Shown here in pieces: positions 35,580-44,870 of a stretch of DNA of 64,000 nucleotides (the first letter of the stretch is position 1; each line of letters starts with the position of its first letter). The translations under genes and the position numbers were made by a program. Location of the stretch: NCBI GenBank assembly GCA_030446715.1, contig JAUJMU010000002.1, forward strand, positions 566,631-630,630. The letters run 5' to 3'. This DNA comes from Cytophagales bacterium. GTDB lineage: Bacteria > Bacteroidota > Bacteroidia > Cytophagales > 172606-1. The notes beneath the pieces are model-generated. The model was not told the origin of the DNA and did no database searches. It was given only the letters and a program-made list of their open reading frames with translations.

Positions 35580-38363
35580 GTGGAGCAAACCCGGCCACCC
35601 AACCAATTGAGAGTTAAACGTTCCTACCTCCTTATTGCCCTTGCCTTCTTTTTCGTCGCTGCGGCCTTTTTCATTTACCGCTGGCGTGAACGTCAGCTGT
35701 TTTCGTCGGTTTGGTCGTTTATCCCCCGGAATGCAGTACTGGTGGTCCGGAGTGAGCAGCCGGCCCGTGACCTGAGGCAATGGCAGGAAAGTGCTCCGGG
35801 GAAAACCGTCCGGACGCTGCCCTACTTCCGCAAGCTCGGGTCCCGGCTGGCGAATCTGAAAGGTGCCTCGGATGACATCGGTAATTGGCTGGAAAAAACG
35901 CCGGTAGCGGCTTCCCTGCACGTTACCTCACCCGATGACTTTGACTACGTCTTTTACCTGCCGCTCTCCTCGGGCAATGACCGCGAACTTTTTGAAAAAG
36001 CAGTGCAGCACTTTACTTCCGGGAGCGGTTACCGCAGCGACAGCCGCAAATTCGGCGGTATGCTGATCCGTGAGATCACGCACATGCCTTCCGCTACCCG
36101 CTTTTCGTATATTCTGCACGAGAAGATACTGGTTTGCAGCTTCTCGCCTTTCCTCCTGGAGGATGTAGTCCGCACCCTGAACCAGACCTCTGCCCTCAAC
36201 CCTAATTCCTGGACTGCACTGCACGAAAGTTATCCGGCTGGTGAAGCTGGTCCGCAGTTCTACATTTCCATGCCGGGCCTGCCGCGTCTGGCGCAGGTTT
36301 TTGCCTCCGCGGTGCTGGATGGGCAAATGCGGGATCTGGCGTACTTGGGCCGGTCGGCATGGGTAACTGCCTTGTCAACCGCCGAAGGTTTCCTGCTGGA
36401 AGGTGAGGGTAAACTGGCCGGAGAGAAAGAGCCTGTTGATTTTCTGGCCACGTTCGGTCAGCAAAAAGGGGTGGCACCGGCGTGTATGCACCTGATACCG
36501 GTCCGGGCGGCGGTCTGGCAACGCTGGAGTGCTGCCGATTCCCGGCAGTGGGCAAGCCGGCTGAAACAATACTGGTCGGGGCACGAGCCCGGGACGCTGG
36601 CGGCTCAGGCAGCCCTGACACAGCGTTACGGCATTCCGGTGGCAGATTTTACCAATCACCTTGGCAACGAAATCGCACTGGTAACGCCGGAAAATCCCGA
36701 TAGCCCGGCCGAAAAGCTGCTGTTCGTGCAGGTGACTGCCCGGGATCAGGTGGTGTCGTTCCTGAATGGCCTTGCCGATGCCGCCGGGGGTAAAGATGGC
36801 TCAAACTCCTACCGGGAGCGGGTTTACAACACCCTGGTCCGCCAGATCGGGTTACCGGAATTTCCGGCGGCACTGCTGGGAAATACCTTCAGCGGATTCG
36901 CCGAGTGTTTCTTTGCGCAGGCTGGCGGTTACCTGATCTTTGCCAGCAGCCTCCCGGCGATGCGGCGGCAACTGGCTGACATGCAGGGCGGTAACGTTTG
37001 GATAAACTCTTCGTCCCTGCTGGTGCTCACCCAGCAGTCAGACGAAAATGCGCACTACACGTATTTTTCCGATCTGACCCGGTCGTGGCCACTGCTGCTG
37101 CAAAGCACGTCCCTTCACTGGCAGCGGCTCCTGCAGACGCACGCGGCCACACTGGGGCAATTGGGCTGGCTTATGCTGCAATCCCGGACTTTGCCCGGCA
37201 ATAAATTTTCCGTGAAGGCCCGGCTGCATTACGCTGAAGATTCTACCAATGCCCAGGTCCGGAACAAATACTTTGTCAACTACCGGTCCAGTCTGGATAC
37301 TGCACTACGCATCCCACCCACCATCGTAAGAAGCCACCTTGACCAGAGCCAGGAGGTGCTGTTGCAGGATGCGGCCAACCGGCTCTACCTCATAGGCAAG
37401 GATGGAAAAGTACTCTGGCGCAAATGGATGGAAAAACCTGTAATCGGCGAAGTACACCAAATTGATTACCTGAAAAACAACAAGTTACAGTACCTTTTCG
37501 CTACCGAACGAAACCTGTATCTGCTGGACCGCAACGGCAACGCCGTGGGCAACTTTCCGGTGCGGGTGCCGGCACCGGCTCCCCTCCAGTCGGCTGCCGT
37601 GTTTGACTATGAAAACAATCTTGAGTATCGCTTTCTGGCTCAGGATCTGGTGGGAAATCTATTCCTGTACGATAAGGCCGGCAAAGTGCTGGACGGGTGG
37701 AACCCGCTCAAACTGGGTTCAAGGTTGCAGGGGCCGGTGCGCCACCTGCGCACCGGCGGCAAGAATTACCTGCTTGCCCTCCGGCTGGATGGCACAGTGC
37801 ACGTACTTAACCGCAAAGGAAAAGATTACGCAGGTTTCCCGCTGACGCTTTCCCGAAGCATCAATCCACCTTACATTGAGCAGGGTACTGATCCGGAAAA
37901 TACAATAGTTACGGTGCTGACCAATAAAGGTGAGATTGCCCGGTTCAATCTGAAAGGAAAGCTGCTGGACAGACAGCAACTCTACCAGCCCTCCAAAAAC
38001 ACCCTTTTCCGGATCGCTGTGGACCCTTCCCGGCAGGGAAGCTGGCTGGTTGTGCGGCAGGATGAACAAAGCATCAGCATTCTGGACCGGAAAGGTACGC
38101 TTCTCTTTACGAAAGAAGCCGAACCGCAGGGAAAATACCAGGTGCAGTATTATAATTTCGGGGCAGGTCTGCGGCTGATTGCATTCACTGATCTGGCAAA
38201 GAACCAGATGCAGCTGTTTGACCTGACGGGTAACCGGGTGGGCGACAAGGAACTACCCAGCAGTTTTCCGGCCTCGATCCTCTACTCCGACCACTTCGAT
38301 AAGCTTCTGCTGTACACCGGCAACGGCCGTCAGGTGCAGCTTACGTCCATGAAGGTACGGTAA
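35580..38363 (+). CDS. Large membrane-anchored protein with a C-terminal beta-propeller-like region (DUF3352-like)
   Basis: 927 residues if it starts at the GTG 35580; a TTG at 35607 is the alternative. The frame is open back to 35415 but would overlap fabG and its terminator. One N-terminal membrane helix (LLIALAFFFVAAAFFIY) after a basic RVKR; the rest is extracytoplasmic. The first about 550 residues show DUF3352-like character (IPRNAVLVVRSEQPARDL, SSPFLLEDVVRTL-type turns). The last about 330 carry repeated blade-like units: LYLIGKDGKVLWRKW, LYLLDRNGNAVGNFPV, LFLYDKAGKVLDGWNPL, VHVLNRKGKDYAGFPL, ISILDRKGTLLFTK. Such units usually fold as a PQQ/WD-like propeller. Function unknown. Confidence 0.75.
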   Translation: MEQTRPPNQLRVKRSYLLIALAFFFVAAAFFIYRWRERQLFSSVWSFIPRNAVLVVRSEQPARDLRQWQESAPGKTVRTLPYFRKLGSRLANLKGASDDIGNWLEKTPVAASLHVTSPDDFDYVFYLPLSSGNDRELFEKAVQHFTSGSGYRSDSRKFGGMLIREITHMPSATRFSYILHEKILVCSFSPFLLEDVVRTLNQTSALNPNSWTALHESYPAGEAGPQFYISMPGLPRLAQVFASAVLDGQMRDLAYLGRSAWVTALSTAEGFLLEGEGKLAGEKEPVDFLATFGQQKGVAPACMHLIPVRAAVWQRWSAADSRQWASRLKQYWSGHEPGTLAAQAALTQRYGIPVADFTNHLGNEIALVTPENPDSPAEKLLFVQVTARDQVVSFLNGLADAAGGKDGSNSYRERVYNTLVRQIGLPEFPAALLGNTFSGFAECFFAQAGGYLIFASSLPAMRRQLADMQGGNVWINSSSLLVLTQQSDENAHYTYFSDLTRSWPLLLQSTSLHWQRLLQTHAATLGQLGWLMLQSRTLPGNKFSVKARLHYAEDSTNAQVRNKYFVNYRSSLDTALRIPPTIVRSHLDQSQEVLLQDAANRLYLIGKDGKVLWRKWMEKPVIGEVHQIDYLKNNKLQYLFATERNLYLLDRNGNAVGNFPVRVPAPAPLQSAAVFDYENNLEYRFLAQDLVGNLFLYDKAGKVLDGWNPLKLGSRLQGPVRHLRTGGKNYLLALRLDGTVHVLNRKGKDYAGFPLTLSRSINPPYIEQGTDPENTIVTVLTNKGEIARFNLKGKLLDRQQLYQPSKNTLFRIAVDPSRQGSWLVVRQDEQSISILDRKGTLLFTKEAEPQGKYQVQYYNFGAGLRLIAFTDLAKNQMQLFDLTGNRVGDKELPSSFPASILYSDHFDKLLLYTGNGRQVQLTSMKVR

Positions 38364-38393
38364 CGGGTAAACAGGTAGTTACTGGTTATTGAC
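38359..38393 (+). repeat. Heptanucleotide array starting at a stop codon
   Basis: GGTAACG (38359, contains the stop codon of the propeller gene), GGTAAAC (38366), AGGTAGT (38373), TACTGGT (38380), TATTGAC (38387) in constant 7-bp phase. Confidence 0.55.
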
Positions 38394-38417
38394 TGAAAGC
38401 TTATTTGTCAGTAATAT

Positions 38418-38541
38418 GTAAGCGGGCAAAATTATAGGGCATTTTTAAATCCATATTTTTGTTTAGAGTGTACTGACAGTCAGATGATTACTTTGGCATT
38501 CAAAATCTAAAATTCACAATTTAAAACTGCGCCGCTACTTA
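38418..38541 (+). repeat. Dispersed 124-bp repeat, copy 1
   Basis: Matches 52312-52435 in opposite orientation. The first 28 bp (38418-38445) and a 30-bp block (38497-38526) are identical to copy 2. The last 15 bp match at 13 positions. The middle 51 bp has diverged to roughly half identity. Total length is the same in both copies. The ends (GTAAGC.../...GCTACTTA) form a short imperfect inverted repeat. Confidence 0.85.
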
Positions 38542-38554
38542 ATTCCCGGTTAAA

Positions 38555-38582
38555 TAAAAAAGGAGGGTTTCCCCTCCTTTTC
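38555..38582 (-). terminator. Intrinsic terminator of the prs-rplY operon
   Basis: AAAGGAGGG/CCCTCCTTT hairpin centred near 38570; on the minus strand it is followed by a T-run (complement of the A-run 38555-38560). Confidence 0.8.
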
Positions 38583-38611
38583 TGATGTCCATTAGCGTAT
38601 GATCACTGAAA

Positions 38612-39178
38612 CTATTCAGCCGTTTTTCCTCTGAGTGCCCGTGGAATTTCTATGGAAGCCACCGGAGTAGCGGGATTGTTCAGCAGGGTAAAGTTTGCGG
38701 TTTTGATGTCGCCTACTTTCACTGACTTACCCATATCCAGATTGGAAACGTCTACGTCAATGTAATCGGGCAGATCAGCAGGCAGGGCCTTTACGGCAAT
38801 CTTGCGCAGTTTCGGCACCAGCTTTCCACCTTTCTGCACCCCCGGTGCAACACCCTGAAGACGGACTGGTATTTCCAGCTTCATCGGCTTGTTTTCGTCC
38901 AGTTCAAGGAAATCAACGTGCAGAATGGCTTCGTTCACCGGATGAAACTGGGCATCCTGCAGGAAGCACTTATAATGAGTGCCCTCTACATTCAGATCAA
39001 CCTGAAATACGTTGGGCGTATACAATAACTTGCGGAACAGAATAATTGGCGTGTAGAAATGAACCTGCTCTTTACCTCCGTACAATACGCAAGGCACATT
39101 GCCCTCGTTGCGAAGGTCTTTGGCCTCTCTTTTACCGAGATTTGCTCTTTTATACCCTATAATCTCTAAAGTTTGCAT
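38612..39178 (-). CDS. rplY: 50S ribosomal protein L25/general stress protein Ctc
   Basis: 188 residues, the long CTC form. The N-terminal L25 domain binds 5S rRNA (IIGYKRANLGKREAKDLRNEGNVPCVLYGG, FHPVNEAILHVDFLEL); the C-terminal TL5-like beta domain starts around residue 95 (EIPVRLQGVAPGVQKGGKL, ALPADLPDYIDVDVSNLDMGKSVKV). The gene begins 25 bp after the prs stop and is the second gene of a prs-rplY unit, the same pairing as prs-ctc in Bacillus. A terminator follows. Confidence 0.95.
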   Translation of the reverse strand: MQTLEIIGYKRANLGKREAKDLRNEGNVPCVLYGGKEQVHFYTPIILFRKLLYTPNVFQVDLNVEGTHYKCFLQDAQFHPVNEAILHVDFLELDENKPMKLEIPVRLQGVAPGVQKGGKLVPKLRKIAVKALPADLPDYIDVDVSNLDMGKSVKVGDIKTANFTLLNNPATPVASIEIPRALRGKTAE

Positions 39179-39203
39179 AAAATTTTAATTAGAATGAATT
39201 GAA

Positions 39204-40145
39204 TTACTGATGAAGATTTATAAACAATGAACTAATGGATTCGTGATCGTGCACATTCCGGATGGCCTTGGCAAATAATTCGGCTACGGTAAGTACTTTA
39301 ATTTTAGAGGTAGATTGCCTGAGGGGCAATGTGTCAGATACAACCATTTCTTCCAGCATGGAGTTCTCAACCAACTCATAGGCGCGGCCCGACATAACCG
39401 GGTGCGTACAGATGGCTCTGACCGAAAGGGCACCTTTTTCGCGGAGGATTTCGGCTGCTTTGCACATGGTTCCGGCAGTATCAACAAGGTCGTCGATCAG
39501 CACCACGTTGGCACCCTCCACGTCACCGATTACCTGCATAGACGCTACTTCATTGGCCCGCTTGCGGTGCTTGTCGCAGACCACAATATCTGCGTGAAAA
39601 TGCTTGGCAAAGCTCCGGGCCCGGCTCACCCCTCCTACATCGGGTGAGGCAAACACCATATTGTCGAGTTTCAGGCTGCGCAGATAAGGAACAAAGATGG
39701 CAGTGCCGTCAAGGTGATCAACCGGAAAATCAAAGAAGCCCTGAATCTGACCGGCGTGCAGGTCGCAGGTCATGAGCCGGTCGGCACCAGCCGCGGTCAT
39801 CAGATTAGCCACCAGCTTGGCAGCAATGGCTACCCGGGGTTTATCCTTCCGGTCCTGACGGGCATACCCGAAGTAGGGCACTACCACGGTCACGTACTTT
39901 GCCGATGCCCGGCGGGCAGCGTCCACCATCAGCAGCAGCTCCATCAGGTTCTCCGCCGGAGGACAGGTAGACTGCACAATAAATACTTCGCATCCCCGGA
40001 TCGACTCATCAAAGCTGGGGGACATTTCTCCGTCACTGAACCGCTGATTGCTGACGGAACCCAAAGGTTTACCGTAATAATATGCAATTTTCTCACCCAG
40101 ATAGTTGCTCTGGGAACCGGAAAACATTTTAACCGAATAGGCCAT
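39204..40145 (-). CDS. prs: Ribose-phosphate pyrophosphokinase
   Basis: 313 residues, class I PRPP synthase. It makes PRPP from ribose 5-phosphate and ATP for nucleotide, histidine and tryptophan synthesis. Visible: ATP-binding flexible region YFGYARQDRKDKPRVAIAAKLVANL, DLHAGQIQGFFDFPVDHL, and the PRPP-binding loop VLIDDLVDTAGTMCKAAE. It is upstream of and adjacent to rplY, forming a two-gene operon. The start is supported by conserved SGSQSNYLGEKIAYYYG close to the N-terminus. Confidence 0.96.
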   Translation of the reverse strand: MAYSVKMFSGSQSNYLGEKIAYYYGKPLGSVSNQRFSDGEMSPSFDESIRGCEVFIVQSTCPPAENLMELLLMVDAARRASAKYVTVVVPYFGYARQDRKDKPRVAIAAKLVANLMTAAGADRLMTCDLHAGQIQGFFDFPVDHLDGTAIFVPYLRSLKLDNMVFASPDVGGVSRARSFAKHFHADIVVCDKHRKRANEVASMQVIGDVEGANVVLIDDLVDTAGTMCKAAEILREKGALSVRAICTHPVMSGRAYELVENSMLEEMVVSDTLPLRQSTSKIKVLTVAELFAKAIRNVHDHESISSLFINLHQ

Positions 40146-40371
40146 ATGGGGAGGGTGGAAAAGTTGCAGGCAAGGGGCTCAATTTGAGTGCAAAGTTAAA
40201 AACTTAAGCCAACTACGCAAAGGTTAAAAAATATAAGCCCACCTATCCTGATATACCGGAGAGGAAGTACACTTGGGAAAAGTATAAAAAACCTTGCAGG
40301 TAAGTTCAATAATTATGGATGGGAAACCCGGTTGCCATAAAGCCGATCCACATTTGTCCGGGCAGATGCAC

Positions 40372-41364
40372 CTAGTTGGAGGTGCCGGGACGGCCTTTTG
40401 TCTGGGTAGCAGTGGAATAAGGCCGTTGTGCGGCCGCTTCCTGGCCGTTGGCAGATTTAATAGACTCCTCCCGGCGTCCGTACCGGATTTTGCGGGCATA
40501 ATGAGAAGGCTGTATCTCCTCCCCTCTCCGTTTGGTCTGAACGTAAATATATTCAGCCCCAATAAAAAGTATCCACGAAGAATAGTTTACCCACAGCAGG
40601 ATGATGACTATAGAGGCAGCGGCTCCGTATGTGGAAGTCAGGTTGCTCTGACCTAAATACAGGCCGATCAGTGATTTGCCCAGCGTAAACAGGGCTGCTG
40701 TCAGAATGGCTCCCTGCCAGACATTGCGCCATTTAATTTTTGCGTCGGGCAGAAATTTGAAAATAAAGGCGAAGAGCAGGGTAATAATGGTGAATGATAT
40801 ACCAATCTGTATGGCCCTGATCAGGTAAATGGAATAATCTACCAGTACCCGCTGGATGTAGTCGTCCAGTACATTGATGATAATGTCCACTGCAAGCGAA
40901 ACCATCAGCAGAAATCCGATGGCCAGCACCAGGGCAAATGAAAGAAGACGGTTGATTACCATTGCCATGATACCGCTCTGTGGGTCGGCCTGCACCTTGT
41001 AGATCTTATTCAGTGCATCCTGGAGAGCGGTAAAGGCAATAGTGGCCGAAAACAGCAGCGTGAGCAGGCCAATCACCGTGGGAAATAATCCTCTTTCCTG
41101 TAGATAGGCACTCTCTACCATCGTCTGAATGGCCGCTGCACCCTCTGAGCCGATCAGGTCCCGGATCTGTTCGTACATTTCACCGGATACGGCCTCCCGG
41201 CCAAAAAAGTAGCCGGCTACCGAAATAGCCACCACGATGATGGGGGCAAGGGAAAAGACGGAATAGTAAGATAACGCCGCTGCCAGTTGAAAGCAATTGT
41301 CAGCCTGCCATTCCGCGTACATGTCCTTCATGAAGGACCAGATGTTCAGAAAGAATTTCTTCAT
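40372..41364 (-). CDS. YihY/BrkB family inner-membrane protein
   Basis: 330 residues with about six membrane helices. The N-terminal part carries the family's hallmark QLAAALSYYSVFSLAPIIVVAISVAGYFFG; further helices include LFPTVIGLLTLLFSATIAFTALQDALNKIY and ALVLAIGFLLMVSLAVDIIINVL, and GAAASIVIILLWVNYSSWILFIGAEYIYV near the end. The C-terminal about 50 residues are basic and soluble (RRGEEIQPSHYARKIRYGRREE). Family function is unsettled; BrkB was once linked to serum resistance. The tail ends close to the convergent boundary without an obvious terminator. Confidence 0.88.
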   Translation of the reverse strand: MKKFFLNIWSFMKDMYAEWQADNCFQLAAALSYYSVFSLAPIIVVAISVAGYFFGREAVSGEMYEQIRDLIGSEGAAAIQTMVESAYLQERGLFPTVIGLLTLLFSATIAFTALQDALNKIYKVQADPQSGIMAMVINRLLSFALVLAIGFLLMVSLAVDIIINVLDDYIQRVLVDYSIYLIRAIQIGISFTIITLLFAFIFKFLPDAKIKWRNVWQGAILTAALFTLGKSLIGLYLGQSNLTSTYGAAASIVIILLWVNYSSWILFIGAEYIYVQTKRRGEEIQPSHYARKIRYGRREESIKSANGQEAAAQRPYSTATQTKGRPGTSN

Positions 41365-41538
41365 GTGCAGATCCGGGACACAACAGGGTTATTGTCTATT
41401 ATCTCCTCTCTTACGCAACCCGTACCGTATTGTTGGCGTGTAAACCGTTAAATTGCAGATCCGTCACGGCAAATCCTGCGTATAACTCTCTCAAATTCAA
41501 TCTGTAACAAACCTTTTCTAAGTGCAACCCTTACTCCT

Positions 41539-41793
41539 ATGAACACGCTGTTTCTGAAAAATGAATACGAAGACGGAATCGTTTTTTTTAAAATTGACCG
41601 GATTCAGAACCCGGAAGACGAGTACATTTATGACGGTATCGAGATCATGATTGAAGATGACCTGATCACCAAAGATGAATATGAACTCACTGAAGAGGAC
41701 TTGCAGGAGATGTACGATGATGGCTTTGAAGTGATTCCACAGGCAGAATTTGAAGGAGCAGAGCAGCAGTACCAAAGCCTCGATCTGGAGTAA
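41539..41793 (+). CDS. Small very acidic protein, function unknown
   Basis: 84 residues, about one third Asp/Glu: YEDGIVFFKIDRIQNPEDEYIYDG, then IMIEDDLITKDEYELTEEDLQEMYDDGFEVIP. No signal peptide. Its regular strand-turn-helix pattern (LTEEDLQEMYDDGFE) suggests a real folded domain rather than chance. I do not recognise a family. It has its own leader of about 175 bp after the divergent BrkB gene and ends in a heptad array shared with the convergent aminopeptidase. Confidence 0.65.
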   Translation: MNTLFLKNEYEDGIVFFKIDRIQNPEDEYIYDGIEIMIEDDLITKDEYELTEEDLQEMYDDGFEVIPQAEFEGAEQQYQSLDLE

Positions 41794-41796
41794 ATC

Positions 41797-41859
41797 AGTC
41801 GGCAGCAGGCAAAAAGCAAGTCAACTGCCTACTGGAAACTTGTAACTGCCTGCTACCGG
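41797..41859 (+). repeat. Heptanucleotide array, nine units, overlapping a stop codon
   Basis: AGTCGGC (41797), AGCAGGC (41804), AAAAAGC (41811), AAGTCAA (41818), CTGCCTA (41825), CTGGAAA (41832), CTTGTAA (41839), CTGCCTG (41846), CTACCGG (41853). The phase is exact. The last unit contains the stop codon of the minus-strand aminopeptidase gene. Left and right words are partly complementary, so a hairpin can form between the convergent genes. Confidence 0.8.
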
Positions 41860-43145
41860 CTATTCATCAATTCCTCGATCTCCTCTGCCTCAATGGGAAC
41901 GGACTCCATCAGGTCAAGGTTACCAGCCTGGGTGATCAGGATATTATTTTCCAGCCGGATCCCGATGCCTTCCTCCCGGATGTAAATGCCCGGCTCGCAG
42001 GTAAAGACCATACCCGGTTCAAAGCGGCGGTATTTATCCCCGACATCGTGTACATCCAGTCCCAGAAAGTGGGAGGTGCCGTGCATGAAATACTTCTTAT
42101 AAAGTGGCTTCTCAGGGTCCTGCTTCTTTACTTCCCCGGCATCAAGAAGCCCAAGACCGATTAACTCCGACTCCATCACCCGGCCCACCTCCCTGTGGTA
42201 TTCATCCAGCAGATTACCGGTAATGAGCATTTTGCGGGCCTCTTTGAAAACCTTCAGTACAGAATCGTACACTTGCCGCTGCCGGCGGGTAAAGCGGCCG
42301 TTTACGGGTACCGTGCGCGTAAGGTCGGAAGCATAGTTGGCGTACTCGGCGGCTGCGTCCATGAGCAGTAAATCACCGTCTTTGCAAGGCTGGTTGTTTT
42401 CGACGTAATGCAATACGCAGGCATTGGCTCCCGAGGCAATAATAGGCTCATAGGCTGGTCCCCGCGACCGGTTCCGGAGGTATTCGTGGTACAGTTCAGC
42501 CTCAATTTCGTATTCCCATACGCCCGGCCGGATAAAGGAAAGTACGCGCCGGAAACCCTGCTCCGTAATGCCGCATGCCTGCCTGATCAGATTTACCTCC
42601 GGCTCCGTTTTGATGGCTCTCAGTCGCTGCAGCAGCGGTGCAACGCGCAGGTACTGGTGCAGCGGGTACCGCTCCTTACACCATTTTATGAACCGCGCAT
42701 CGCGGGTTTCGACCTCTACCGTGGCGCGGGTATGTTCATTGGTGTTCAGGTACACCGACTCACATTCAGCCATCAGCGTCTGAAATATCCGCTCAAACTG
42801 GTGGGTCCAGTAGACTGTTCCGACTCCCGAAGTCTGCGTGGCTTCCTCTTTGGTATACTTGTGGCCTTCCCACACGGCAATGTGTTCGTTGGTTTCCCTC
42901 ACAAAAAGAATTTCCCGGTGCTTTGGCTCACGCGCATCCGGATAAAGGAGCAGGATGCTTTCCTCCTGATCAATGCCGGACAGGTAAAAAAGGTCATTAT
43001 TTTGGCGGAAACGCATGGTTCCGTCGGCATTGGTCGGCATTATATCGTTGGAGTGAAACAAGGCCAGACTGTTGGGTTTCAGCAGGCTCCGCAGCCGTTG
43101 CCGGTTTTGCGTGAAAAGATCCTGCCCGATAGACACGTATTTCAT
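41853..43145 (-). CDS. Aminopeptidase P family (M24) Xaa-Pro peptidase
   Basis: 430 residues. The N-terminal creatinase-like domain (about 1-170) begins FTQNRQRLRSLLKPNSLALFHSND. The catalytic pita-bread domain shows the metal ligands: LLLMDAAAEYANYASDLTRTVPVNGRFT (two Asp), HGTSHFLGLDVHD (His), FTCEPGIYI (Glu) and GIRLENNILIT (Glu). It removes N-terminal residues preceding proline in the cytoplasm. Gene stands alone between two non-coding repeat stretches; the region just upstream of the start carries TGG-rich heptad-like units. Confidence 0.92.
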   Translation of the reverse strand: MKYVSIGQDLFTQNRQRLRSLLKPNSLALFHSNDIMPTNADGTMRFRQNNDLFYLSGIDQEESILLLYPDAREPKHREILFVRETNEHIAVWEGHKYTKEEATQTSGVGTVYWTHQFERIFQTLMAECESVYLNTNEHTRATVEVETRDARFIKWCKERYPLHQYLRVAPLLQRLRAIKTEPEVNLIRQACGITEQGFRRVLSFIRPGVWEYEIEAELYHEYLRNRSRGPAYEPIIASGANACVLHYVENNQPCKDGDLLLMDAAAEYANYASDLTRTVPVNGRFTRRQRQVYDSVLKVFKEARKMLITGNLLDEYHREVGRVMESELIGLGLLDAGEVKKQDPEKPLYKKYFMHGTSHFLGLDVHDVGDKYRRFEPGMVFTCEPGIYIREEGIGIRLENNILITQAGNLDLMESVPIEAEEIEELMNSR

Positions 43146-43257
43146 GGAGCGGTGTCGTTAGTATGGGTAAATGGTTTTTGGGTAGTTTGCCTTTAAAGGG
43201 GCTTTGCTGGTACAAATCAAGACACAAGCCCGTAACTTCTTCCTGGCGGTGGCAAAA

Positions 43258-44784
43258 ATGAATAAATTTCTGATAACTGCGCTGGCAATTCTGATCGTTG
43301 GCTTTGCCGGAGCACAACCAAAATACTGGGTTTCCTTTGCGGATAAAGAAGCGGCTACAAAAGAAAATTATATTTCGGAAGCGGCCATCCGCAACCGGCA
43401 GAAGCTCAGTCTGCCCCTCCGGCAATACACCGATCTGCCCCTCAAAAAAGAATACCTCTACGGTCTGAAGCAACTTGGTGTGCAAACCATCCTGACCTCC
43501 CGGTGGCTCAATGCCGTATCCGTCCGGCTGGACCAGGATCAGCTCACGCTGGTCCGGCAGCTGCCCTATGTAAGGGAAATCACCCCCATTGAAGGTTATC
43601 TGGTTCCTGCCGGAGTGCCGGAGCCTGAGTTTATGTCCACAGTACTCGGCCAGATCAAAGCCAGTGAGTTCATTGACACCGGGCTGACGGGCAAAGCCGT
43701 AAAAATCGGGGTTACCGATGTTGGCTTCTATGGCGTTACCACCAACCGCAGCCTCGGCCACCTGATCCGGGAGGAGCGCATTGTGGATGCAAGGGATTAC
43801 GTCACTCCTTCCCGTACGGATCTTTTTACCCAAACCGAAACGCACGCTGACTACCATGGCGCAGAAGTGTTGCAGATGCTGGCGGGCTTTGATCCTGACC
43901 GCAAGATGCAGTATGGGCTGGCAACCGGGGCAGAGTTTTACCTGGCCCGCACCGATCACGGTGTCCGCGAAACCCGCAGTGAAGAGGACAACTGGATTGC
44001 CGCCATCGAAAGGCTCGACAGCCTCGGCGTGCGGCTGGTCAATACTTCGCTTGGCTACGCACTGGGTTTCACCAATCCCCGGGAGAACTACAAGCCTTCG
44101 GAGATGAACGGCCGGACCAGCAAGATCAGCCAGGCCGCCCAGATTGCCGCCGACCAGAAGGGCATGCTGATCGTGGTGTCAGCCGGCAATGAAGGTGACG
44201 ACCCGCGCTGGCGGATCGTATCCACTCCGGCCGATGCCCGGGGAGTGCTTTCCATCGGGGCCACCAAAGCAAAATCACGCGACAAGATGAGCTACAGCAG
44301 TATAGGGCCGGATTTTTTGCCATACCTGAAGCCAAACGTATCATGCTTTGCTCCCAACGGTACCTCTTTCGCAGCTCCCGTAATCACTGGTTTTGCGGCC
44401 TGCCTGATTGAAAAATACCCGGAACTGAGCAACAAACAGATCATGAGGATTATTGAAAAGTCGGCTCACCTTTATCCATACGGCAATAACTACGTGGGCT
44501 ACGGCGTACCCGATGCCCGGAAGGCACTGGCCCTTGCCGGAGACTCTACCCTCTCACTGAACAACGCCCGTGAAGTAAAAGCAAGAGGCAACCATTATGC
44601 TTACCAGGTCTCAGAGCCCGGGGCCGAAAAAGCGGTTGTGTTTCATAAGAAGGATGCTTTTGTAGTCCTGAAGCAGGAATTGCTGGTGGTGACCGAGGGG
44701 AAAATTACCTTGCGGCGCGAATCGCGGGAAACCCGCACCACGCTCGACCTGGGCGAAGAAGTGGTGGAAGTTTTCTGGGAGTAA
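43258..44784 (+). CDS. Secreted S8 family subtilisin-like serine protease
   Basis: 508 residues from ATG 43258, which fits the signal peptide MNKFLITALAILIVGFAGAQ; the frame is open to 43204. Catalytic triad: Asp in VKIGVTDVGFYG, His in ETHADYHGAEVLQML, Ser in NGTSFAAPVITGF. The oxyanion Asn lies in VVSAGNEGDD. N-terminal prodomain of about 120 residues. After the catalytic domain (ending around 425) comes a short beta-rich tail (EVVEVFWE at the end) but not a typical type IX secretion domain. Probably periplasmic or exported. A terminator follows directly. Confidence 0.9.
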   Translation: MNKFLITALAILIVGFAGAQPKYWVSFADKEAATKENYISEAAIRNRQKLSLPLRQYTDLPLKKEYLYGLKQLGVQTILTSRWLNAVSVRLDQDQLTLVRQLPYVREITPIEGYLVPAGVPEPEFMSTVLGQIKASEFIDTGLTGKAVKIGVTDVGFYGVTTNRSLGHLIREERIVDARDYVTPSRTDLFTQTETHADYHGAEVLQMLAGFDPDRKMQYGLATGAEFYLARTDHGVRETRSEEDNWIAAIERLDSLGVRLVNTSLGYALGFTNPRENYKPSEMNGRTSKISQAAQIAADQKGMLIVVSAGNEGDDPRWRIVSTPADARGVLSIGATKAKSRDKMSYSSIGPDFLPYLKPNVSCFAPNGTSFAAPVITGFAACLIEKYPELSNKQIMRIIEKSAHLYPYGNNYVGYGVPDARKALALAGDSTLSLNNAREVKARGNHYAYQVSEPGAEKAVVFHKKDAFVVLKQELLVVTEGKITLRRESRETRTTLDLGEEVVEVFWE

Positions 44785-44789
44785 AAACT

Positions 44790-44828
44790 AAAGCCGGTAC
44801 TGCTTTTGGAAGCAGCCCGGCTTTTTAC
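44790..44828 (+). terminator. Intrinsic terminator of the subtilase gene
   Basis: AAAGCCGG (44790-44797) with CCGG-CTTT (44817-44824), an inner CTGCTT/AAGCAG stem, followed by TTTACT. Stem reasonable, T-run short. Confidence 0.65.
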
Positions 44829-44870
44829 TCGTATTTTAACGGGAAAGGGTATTCAGATTACTTTCAATCC

